Notes under the pieces: model-generated
What the model was told of the DNA's origin: nothing
Seen by the model: the letters and a program-made list of their open reading frames with translations, nothing else
Database searches by the model: none
DNA from: AP-16 sp046727735
GTDB taxonomy: Bacteria > Pseudomonadota > Alphaproteobacteria > Rhizobiales > Xanthobacteraceae
NCBI GenBank assembly: GCA_046727735.1
Contig: JBKPDF010000059.1
Location: forward strand, 1-64,000
Length of the DNA stretch: 64,000 nucleotides
Reading direction: 5' to 3'
Shown here: one piece after another, positions 31,299-37,958 of the stretch
Layout: every line of letters begins with the position of its first letter
How positions within the stretch are numbered: the first letter of the stretch is position 1
Program-made: the position numbers and the translations under genes

Positions 31299-31916
31299 TC
31301 ATTCGCCCGCGCAACGCGATTTCGCGCGCAGGTATGCGGGTCGCGCGCGCAATCTCTCTTGATATGCGACGAGCCCTTCCGGAAGCTGCCCTTTCAGGGC
31401 GCCTTCCCAGATGCCCAGGCCGCAGCTCACCGAAATGTCGGCAAGCGTCAGATCGTCTCCGACGAGATAGTAGGATCCGCCGTGCACCAGGGTTTCTGCG
31501 TACTGGATCGCGCGTTCGATCCGCTGTTCGAGTCCCAGTACCGACCAATTGCGCTTGTCCGCTTCACCTGCCATGAAACGAGCGGCGAGAACCGGATTTA
31601 GATTCATTCCGAGCTCGGTTTCGCCGAACAATGTCAGTTGCAGGCACTTCGCCAGCAGCGCGGCGTCATGCGCTGGAAGCAACGGCGTCGGTCCATACCG
31701 CTCTGCGATATAGAGCATGATGGCGATCGATTCGTTCATCGCAACGCCGCTGTCATCTTGGAGAAAGGGAATCGTACCCAACGGGTTCAATGCGCGGTAA
31801 TCGGCGGCAACGGGGAATGAATGATTCCGCACGGCGTATGGAAGTCCCATCTCCTCACACAGCCACATCGCACGTTGCCCGCGCGCACCGCGGGCAAAAT
31901 TGTGAATGGTCATCAT
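31299..31916 (-). CDS. glutathione S-transferase family protein
   Basis: A 205-residue GST with an N-terminal thioredoxin fold and a helical C-terminal domain. Visible features are ARGARGQRAMWLCEEMGLPY, the LNPLGTIPFLQDDSGVAMNESIAIMLYI glutathione-binding segment with cis-Pro and Glu-Ser, and LTLADISVSCGLGIWEGA. The catalytic residue in this subgroup is not obvious; there is a Ser/Arg-rich start rather than a clear Cys or Tyr. Two ATG codons in a row are available (31916, 31913). It is in the opposite direction to the DUF1499 gene, and 87 bp downstream of an amidohydrolase gene. Confidence 0.88.
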   Translation of the reverse strand: MMTIHNFARGARGQRAMWLCEEMGLPYAVRNHSFPVAADYRALNPLGTIPFLQDDSGVAMNESIAIMLYIAERYGPTPLLPAHDAALLAKCLQLTLFGETELGMNLNPVLAARFMAGEADKRNWSVLGLEQRIERAIQYAETLVHGGSYYLVGDDLTLADISVSCGLGIWEGALKGQLPEGLVAYQERLRARPAYLRAKSRCAGE

Positions 31917-32003
31917 GGCGAATCGGGTCAGCCAGGCGCCGCGGCGACGGCCCGGATGGCGGGCAAGGCCGAGTTTTCCGTACTCGCCCGCTCGCTGGGA
32001 CAG

Positions 32004-33512
32004 CTAGGCCGCGCGCACGTATCCGTAACGCCGGTTGGACGGCTCCTTGGCGGCGAACTCGTACTCGGCTTTGAGTTTCGCCAGCCGGTCCTCGGAATAG
32101 GCCGGCAGCGGCGCGTTTTCCGCCGCCTTGAGATTGACCCGGTAGAGCCGGGCCGCGTTGGCGCCGAAGATCAGTTGCTTGGCCGCGCTGTTGGCACCGC
32201 CGAGCGGCGCAAATCCGTATTTCTTCTGCATGTCCTCGGGGATTTCGAGCCGGCGCATCGCCTCGATCTGCCATTGCGGCGATCCGTACCAGACCGAATC
32301 GGTGCCCCAGACGACGTGATCGGCGCCGAGGCCCTTGACCAGGGCGCCGACCAGCGCGGCCGAGAACTTCGGATGCGCGACCGCCGAATTGGCGAACGAA
32401 GTGCCGAGCTCCGCGTAGACGTTGGTCACCCCGAATTTCTGTGGGAGTTCCGCGAGATCGCTCGCCCATTTGATCCGGCCGGACGTCTCGAACTCGTTCC
32501 AGGCCTGATCGGGCAGCTCGAGGAACGGCCGCAGCGCGGAATGGTAGATGACGAAATTCATCTGCGGCCAGTCTTTGGCGGCCTTGCCGAGGTCCCACGC
32601 GGTCGCGTATTCCCACACCCCGGCGAAAGATTTTTCGTAGTCCGGCGGCAGCAGACCCTTGTGGATGCAGATCATGTTGATGCCGGCCTTCAGCGATTTC
32701 TCATAGAACGGATACATCAGCTGCTCGTCGTCGAGGCGCCACGGATATTTGGACGGCGCGAGCGGGTCGCCGATGGTGTAGGCCTTCCACGAATCCGGCT
32801 TGTAGACCGCGATCGCCTTGTCGACCTCGTCCGTCCAGCCGGGCTGCTTCGGCGTGATCACGCTGTGCGCCAGCAGCCGGCGGGAGCCGGCGAAATCGTT
32901 GATCATCTCGCGCGCCTTGACGATCTGTTCGTTCGACAACAGCCACCAGCTCGGGTCGTCGAACGGCGCGCCGCTCAGCAGGGCCAGATTGGTGTCGCTG
33001 TCGTAGTAGATCTCCTTGACGTAGTTCTGGAACTTGTAGCGGGCGAGCGACAGCCCCTCCTCCTTCATCTTCGGGTTCCAGTGCTGGCCGGCGAAATCGC
33101 CGAGCCCCAGCAGCTCCTTGTGATCGAAATCGTCGCGCACGAAATGGGTCTGGACGTCGAAGATGAATTGCCCGGCGAGACTCTGCGCCCGCGCCAGCAT
33201 CAGCTCCGGCTCGCGCGCTTCGGCTTCCTCCACCTGGAACACGTTGCCGCCGTAGATTTCCTTCATCGCCAGGAACGCGGCCGCCATGCCGCAGCTCGTG
33301 CGCATGAACTGCCGGCGGCTCAGGCCGAGGCGCTTGCCGTGCATGTCGGCGAGCTCCAGGATCCGCTGCTCGACACGCTTTTGGGTCGGGCTTTGCGGTG
33401 GCGGAAGATATTCGCCGTTCGACACGATCTGGGTCGGCATCGGCGTTGCGGCCGAAGCCGTCTCGGCGCCCGTTACCAGGCGCTGTTCGCGTTCACTCAG
33501 CCACGAGCCCAT
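32004..33512 (-). CDS. amidohydrolase 2 family protein with internal twin-arginine motif
   Basis: A 502-residue metal-dependent hydrolase (TIM-barrel, amidohydrolase-2/ACMSD-like). Residues 105-500 hold the barrel with the FDVQTHF metal site (normally DxHxH, here replaced by the variant QTHF), HKGLLPPDY, and WGTDSVWYGSPQWQIEA. Residues 62-90 hold a twin-arginine-like signal (SRRQFM at 65-70, then hydrophobic). The first 60 residues are hydrophilic. A GGGAGG ribosome-binding site 7 bp before the ATG at 33512 supports the long start. Substrate unknown; aromatic or lactone hydrolases are the usual roles. Confidence 0.82.
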   Translation of the reverse strand: MGSWLSEREQRLVTGAETASAATPMPTQIVSNGEYLPPPQSPTQKRVEQRILELADMHGKRLGLSRRQFMRTSCGMAAAFLAMKEIYGGNVFQVEEAEAREPELMLARAQSLAGQFIFDVQTHFVRDDFDHKELLGLGDFAGQHWNPKMKEEGLSLARYKFQNYVKEIYYDSDTNLALLSGAPFDDPSWWLLSNEQIVKAREMINDFAGSRRLLAHSVITPKQPGWTDEVDKAIAVYKPDSWKAYTIGDPLAPSKYPWRLDDEQLMYPFYEKSLKAGINMICIHKGLLPPDYEKSFAGVWEYATAWDLGKAAKDWPQMNFVIYHSALRPFLELPDQAWNEFETSGRIKWASDLAELPQKFGVTNVYAELGTSFANSAVAHPKFSAALVGALVKGLGADHVVWGTDSVWYGSPQWQIEAMRRLEIPEDMQKKYGFAPLGGANSAAKQLIFGANAARLYRVNLKAAENAPLPAYSEDRLAKLKAEYEFAAKEPSNRRYGYVRAA

Positions 33513-33664
33513 CTGGGTCCTCCCTGTGCGGTTTGCGCAGCCTGCCAGAACGCTTGCGGCGATCCGGCGATTTTGGGAACGTTGGGCTTGCGCAATGGCG
33601 GATTTGGGGCGGCAATCAGGATCGCCGCCGGCTCGCCGCTGCGCATCGAGGAGGCGCCCAACAC

Positions 33665-33859
33665 ATGCATTTCACCGTGGGATTCCGGCTGAAGGGACAT
33701 TCCGACCGCATCACGATCGACGCCGAGGATGCGCTGATCGCCGCCCTGCGGGTCAAGGCCGAGCGACCGGAAGCGGTGATCACCTACGTGCGCCACCAGA
33801 ACAAGCGCGGCGACAGTCGCCACCCTTCGCACACGCTGAAAGACGCCCGAGCAAGCTGA
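33665..33859 (+). CDS. small hypothetical protein
   Basis: A 64-residue soluble peptide beginning MHFTVGFRLKGHSDRITIDAEDALIAALRVK, with no signal or membrane segment. It resembles, from memory, short hypothetical proteins of Bradyrhizobium with the RITI(D)A(A/E)DALxAAL pattern. It is not clearly linked to the amidohydrolase (divergent, 152 bp away). A family of small proteins is plausible, but no function can be given. Confidence 0.55.
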   Translation: MHFTVGFRLKGHSDRITIDAEDALIAALRVKAERPEAVITYVRHQNKRGDSRHPSHTLKDARAS

Positions 33860-33908
33860 CCGTTACGCGCGGACGAAATACGCGGCGTTTCCCGGACGCG
33901 GTGCAGCG

Positions 33909-33973
33909 CGTCCTTCGAGGCGAACGCCGTCATCCTGAGGTGCTCGGGCCGGAGGCCCGAGCCTCGAAGGACG
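33909..33973. repeat. inverted repeat CGTCCTTCGAGG / CCTCGAAGGACG (family C)
   Basis: Perfect 12-base arms at 33909-33920 and 33962-33973 enclose GTCATCCTGAGGTGC-type sequence with an inner CTCGGGCCGGAGGCCCGAG hairpin. This is a well-known dispersed element of Bradyrhizobium genomes. It sits in the gap between convergent genes. Confidence 0.75.
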
Positions 33974-34111
33974 TGCTCGCGCCTCCAGGAGGACTGGCGC
34001 TGCGCCGCTGATCCGGGATCCATTTTGCTTTGTCAATCGCGCCGGCGGTTCAGTTGGGTCCCGGTTCAGCAGCGCACCATTTCATGCTGCGCTTCGCCCG
34101 GGACACGAGTC

Positions 34112-35098
34112 CTACCGCGTCGCGAACCGGCCGCGGTCGTGCGGCGCATTGAAATCGAGCGCCGGGCCGAGCGGAACGATGCCGCTTGGATTGAGATCCC
34201 GATGGCTGCCGTAATCGTAATAATGCCGCTTGATGTGATCGATGCTCACCGTCTCGGCGATGTCGGGCACCTGATATAGATCGCGCAGGTAATTTCCGAG
34301 ATGGGCGTAATCCGCGATGCGGCGCAGGTTGCATTTGAAATGCCCGTAATAGACCGCGTCGAACCGCACGAGCGTGGTGAACAGCCGCCAATCGGCTTCG
34401 GTCAGCTTCTCGCCCAGCAAATAGCGTTGTCCTGTTAGGCGCGCCTCGATCGCATCGAGCGCGGCGAACAGCGCCAGGAACGCCTCCTCATAGGCTTCCT
34501 GCGTCCGCGCGAAGCCCGCGCGGTAGACGCCGTTGTTGACGTTCTCGTAGACGAGCTGATTGATGCGATCGATCTCGGCCTGCAGCTCGGGCGGGTAGTA
34601 ATCGGTGCGGACCGGCGTGAACGCGTCGAACGCCGCATTGAGCATGCGGATGATTTCGGCGGATTCGTTGTTGACGATGGTGTTGCGCCGCTTGTCCCAC
34701 AGCACCGGCACGGTGACGCGGCCGGTGTAATGCGGATCGGCGATCAGATAGATTTCGGCGAGGCGCTGCTTGTGATTGACGAAATCGGGAACGGCGCCCG
34801 CACGCGAGCCGAACACCCAGCCCTCCTCGCCCATCAGCGGCTCGACCACGGAAAGCGAAATCGCGTCCTCGAGCCCCTTGAGCTTGCGGAAGATCATGGT
34901 GCGCTGCGCCCACGGGCAGGCGAGCGAAACGTAGAGGTGATAACGGCCCGGCTCGGCCGGAAAGCCGCCCTGGCCGGAGGGGCCGGGACTGCCGTCGGGC
35001 GTGACCCAGCTGCGGAACGTCGTGGGTGTGCGCACGAACCGGCCGGAGCGCGTCTCGCGATCCTGGCGCCGCCAGACTCCGTCGATCATTAGCCCCAT
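34112..35098 (-). CDS. glutathionyl-hydroquinone reductase (ECM4/YqjG type)
   Basis: A 328-residue cytoplasmic xi-class GST. The catalytic Cys is C61 in LACPWAQRT, followed by GLEDAISLSVVEP, the VPVLWDKRRNTIVNNESAEIIRMLN segment, and the C-terminal LTEADWRLFTTLVRFDAVYYGHFKCN. It reduces glutathionylated hydroquinones and related conjugates with glutathione. The ATG at 35098 has an AGGAG ribosome-binding site 9 bp upstream; a much longer upstream frame is not conserved. The gene is divergent from the GNAT gene, with a 180-bp gap. Confidence 0.92.
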   Translation of the reverse strand: MGLMIDGVWRRQDRETRSGRFVRTPTTFRSWVTPDGSPGPSGQGGFPAEPGRYHLYVSLACPWAQRTMIFRKLKGLEDAISLSVVEPLMGEEGWVFGSRAGAVPDFVNHKQRLAEIYLIADPHYTGRVTVPVLWDKRRNTIVNNESAEIIRMLNAAFDAFTPVRTDYYPPELQAEIDRINQLVYENVNNGVYRAGFARTQEAYEEAFLALFAALDAIEARLTGQRYLLGEKLTEADWRLFTTLVRFDAVYYGHFKCNLRRIADYAHLGNYLRDLYQVPDIAETVSIDHIKRHYYDYGSHRDLNPSGIVPLGPALDFNAPHDRGRFATR

Positions 35099-35278
35099 GG
35101 CCGAATTCTCCTGGGCACGGCCGGACCCGGCAAGCCGCTCTCCGGCAACGCGAGGGCGAGCCCGCGGGGTGAACCAATATAGTCGATCAAATAAGCATCG
35201 CTGCCCGTCGAGCAATGGACCTCGCGGGCAGCAAATGCTAAGCGGCGCGCGCGGCGCGCCGAGCGCGCGCCATTCGCC

Positions 35279-35818
35279 ATGACCGATCTGAAGCTCACCA
35301 TCCTGCCGGAGATGCCGGACGATGCCGCGGCGATCGAGCGTCTGCACGAGCGAACGTTCGGACCCGGCCGGTTCGTGCGGACTTCCTACCGCATCCGCGA
35401 GCAAATGGGGCACGATCTCGCGCTGTCGTTCACGGTACGAATCGGTACGCTGCTCGTGGGTTCGGTGCGTCAGACGCAGATCCGGATCGGCGATACGGCC
35501 GCGCTGCTGCTCGGACCGCTGACGATCGAGCCGTCGTTCCGCCGTCACGGCATCGGCAAGGCGCTGATCGAACGCGCGCTCGCCGAGGCACGCCGGCGCG
35601 GCCACCGCCTCGTCGTGCTGGTCGGCGACGTGCCCTATTACGGCCGCTGCGGGTTCGTCCGGATCCCCAAGGGGCAGGTCACCATGCCGGGGCCGGTCGA
35701 TCCGGCGAGGTTGCTCGTTGCGGAGCTGGTGGAAGGCGCGTTCGCGGGGGTCAGCGGTGGGATCTGCCCAGACTGGCCTCAGGTATCAGGAGTCGGGCAG
35801 CAGGTGACAGGAAAGTAG
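35279..35818 (+). CDS. GNAT family N-acetyltransferase (YhbS-like)
   Basis: A 179-residue acetyl-CoA-dependent acyltransferase. The acetyl-CoA-binding motif RRHGIGKALIERAL is near residue 85, and VPYYGRCGFVRIPKGQV is the typical YhbS-like substrate end. The acceptor is unknown. The last 18 residues (DWPQVSGVGQQVTGK region) are encoded by an inverted repeat at 35801-35889 and are unlike the rest, so the repeat probably replaced the original 3' end. It converges on the VWA-like gene at 35883. Confidence 0.85.
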   Translation: MTDLKLTILPEMPDDAAAIERLHERTFGPGRFVRTSYRIREQMGHDLALSFTVRIGTLLVGSVRQTQIRIGDTAALLLGPLTIEPSFRRHGIGKALIERALAEARRRGHRLVVLVGDVPYYGRCGFVRIPKGQVTMPGPVDPARLLVAELVEGAFAGVSGGICPDWPQVSGVGQQVTGK

Positions 35819-35889
35819 GGTGCAAGTGTCTCTGTTCTTCTTCCTGATCTCTGTCACCCGATTCCCTGTTACCTGATTCCTGTCACCTG
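35801..35889. repeat. inverted repeat CAGGTGACAGGAA / TTCCTGTCACCTG
   Basis: Perfect 13-base arms (35801-35813 and 35877-35889) enclose 63 bp with further CTGTCACCCGATTCCCTG and TTACCTGATTCC copies of the same theme. The left arm holds the stop region of the GNAT gene and the right arm holds the stop codon of the convergent gene at 35883. Confidence 0.75.
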
Positions 35890-37949
35890 CCTTCCCGCAG
35901 CCAAGTCGCGGCCACGCTGCTGAGCAGCAGCAGCAGCCCGAGCACGCCGGCGAAAACCGGAAGCACGCCGATGCCGCGCACCACGCTCGCGTCCCGCATC
36001 TTGAGGCCGATCCAATCATCGCCCCTGAAGGTCTCGGACGAGCGCACCGGGAGCACGCGCGGAACATTGACGCCCGAACCCTGGGCGACGCGCTGCGCGT
36101 CGCCGCCGATCGCGGCGGCGAGCGGGCCCAGAACCTCGGTGGTCGAGGTCACTTCGGCGAACTCCCGCGGGTTGGCCGGGCCGATATTGGTGAGCGCGGT
36201 GAGCTTGCCGTCGCTCGCGCGCCATAGCCCGAGCTCGCCGGCCGCGGTGCTCGCCCGCCAGATCCCGGGATCGGCGGCTGCCAGTGTCACGGTCTGGGTC
36301 TGCCCCGAGGGCGAGGTCACGACGACCGGATCGACGGCGTCCGCCATGGTCTGCCGTTCGATCGCGAGCTCGCGTCCGCGCGCGGAGAGCCGCAGCGCCT
36401 CTTCCTCAAGATCGGGCTGCTTCATCAGCCAATGCGACAGCCGCCGCAGCAGATCGAGGTGGGGACCGCCGCCCTCGTAGCCGCGCGCCCACAGCCAGAT
36501 GTGATCGGAGAGCAGCAGCGCGACCCGGCCCTCGCCCTGGCGCGAGAGCACCAGCAGCGGCTTCTCGTCGGGACCGTGCATCACCACCGTGCCGTTGGGG
36601 GTGCGCGTGTCGACCAGGCGAAACCAGCGGCTCCAGTGCGGCGGATCGGCGTTCGCACCTTCGAGATCGCGCGTCACCGGATGGCGCTTGCCCTGATCGG
36701 TGAGACGGGCGTGGAACGGCCGATCGGTGGTCTCGCCGCTCGGCTCGGCCGGCAGGATGACATCGAGCGGGGTACGCCAGATGCTGCCCTGAGTGGCGTA
36801 ATCGGGGCCTGCCGCAACCAGAACCGCGCCGCCGTCGCGCACGTAGCGCGCGATGTTGTCGAAATAGATCAGCGGCAGCACGCCCTGGCGGGCGTAACGG
36901 TCGAAGATGATCAACTGGAACTCGTTGATCTTCTGCTGGAACAGCTCGCGGGTCGGAAAGGCGATGAGGGAGAGCTCGTTGATCGGCGTGCCGTCCTGCT
37001 TTTCCGGCGGCCGCAGGATGGTGAAATGCACCAGATCGACGCTGGCGTCGGATTTGAGCAGATTGCGCCAGGTGCGCTCGCCCGCATGCGGCTCGCCGGA
37101 AACCAGCAGCACGCGCAGCTTGTCGCGCACGCCGTCGATGGAGACCACGGCGCGATTGTTGACGGGCGTGAGCTCGCCGTCGAGCGGGGAGGCCTCGATC
37201 TCGACGATGTTGGCGCCGGCGTGCGGGATCGGCACCTGCACGCTGATCTTGTCCCCGCTTCTGACGCTGCGGGTTTCGAGGGTGTCGCCGTCGCGGCGTA
37301 CGGTCACCTGCGCGGGTCCGGGTGGCACGCCGGAATCATCGATCCGGAACGTCACGGTCTGGCTCTGGCCGACGATGCCGAACCGCGGCGCGGCAAGCAG
37401 CACGACGCGGCGATCCCTTTCGTTCGGGTGTCCCGTGATCAACGCGTGGACGGGGGCCGAAAAGCCGAGCGCGGCAGCATCGGCCGGTACATCGTGGACG
37501 CGCCCGTCGGTCACCAGGATCGCGCCGGCGATGCGATCGGGCGGGACATCGGCGAGTGCCGCGCCGAGCGCCGCGAACAGCCGGGTGCCTTCGGTTTCGC
37601 CGCCGGCCTCGCCGGCTTCCACGAAGCGTGCCTCGAGCCCGGGAATGCGCGCGAGCCGCTGTGCCAGCGTCGCGCGCACGGCTTCGGTCTGCGCCAGGCG
37701 GTCGCCGAATCCCTGGCTGGGGCTCTTGTCGATGATGACGACCGCGACCGACGAGAGCGGCTGGCGGTCCTCGCGCGTGAAGGAGGGATTGGCGAGCGCC
37801 AGCACCAGCAGCGCCAGCGCCAGGATGCGTACGGGTGCGCCGCGGCTACGGACCAAGAGCAGCAACGCCGAAAGCGCGACGACCGCGGCCAAAACCGCCC
37901 ACAGCACCTCGGCGGGCAGCAACGGAGCAAATGCGATGCCGAAGTCCAC
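35883..37949 (-). CDS. large envelope protein with von Willebrand/GATase1-like domain
   Basis: A 688-residue protein. It starts with two transmembrane helices (residues 13-55) and ends with one (FAGVLGLLLLLSSVAATWL). Between them lie VVIIDKSPSQGFGDRL, a VWA-like stretch with ILVTDGRVHDVP, a beta-rich region, and a GATase1-like part (LIIFDRYARQGVLPLIYFDNIARYVRDGGAVLVAAGP). It starts at a GTG with AGGAAGG 4 bp upstream, 9 bp after the DUF4159 stop. It is the last gene of the MoxR-DUF58-DUF4159 operon. The function is unknown, and export or assembly of an envelope complex is inferred. Confidence 0.8.
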   Translation of the reverse strand: MDFGIAFAPLLPAEVLWAVLAAVVALSALLLLVRSRGAPVRILALALLVLALANPSFTREDRQPLSSVAVVIIDKSPSQGFGDRLAQTEAVRATLAQRLARIPGLEARFVEAGEAGGETEGTRLFAALGAALADVPPDRIAGAILVTDGRVHDVPADAAALGFSAPVHALITGHPNERDRRVVLLAAPRFGIVGQSQTVTFRIDDSGVPPGPAQVTVRRDGDTLETRSVRSGDKISVQVPIPHAGANIVEIEASPLDGELTPVNNRAVVSIDGVRDKLRVLLVSGEPHAGERTWRNLLKSDASVDLVHFTILRPPEKQDGTPINELSLIAFPTRELFQQKINEFQLIIFDRYARQGVLPLIYFDNIARYVRDGGAVLVAAGPDYATQGSIWRTPLDVILPAEPSGETTDRPFHARLTDQGKRHPVTRDLEGANADPPHWSRWFRLVDTRTPNGTVVMHGPDEKPLLVLSRQGEGRVALLLSDHIWLWARGYEGGGPHLDLLRRLSHWLMKQPDLEEEALRLSARGRELAIERQTMADAVDPVVVTSPSGQTQTVTLAAADPGIWRASTAAGELGLWRASDGKLTALTNIGPANPREFAEVTSTTEVLGPLAAAIGGDAQRVAQGSGVNVPRVLPVRSSETFRGDDWIGLKMRDASVVRGIGVLPVFAGVLGLLLLLSSVAATWLREGR

Positions 37950-37958
37950 GAGACCTTC

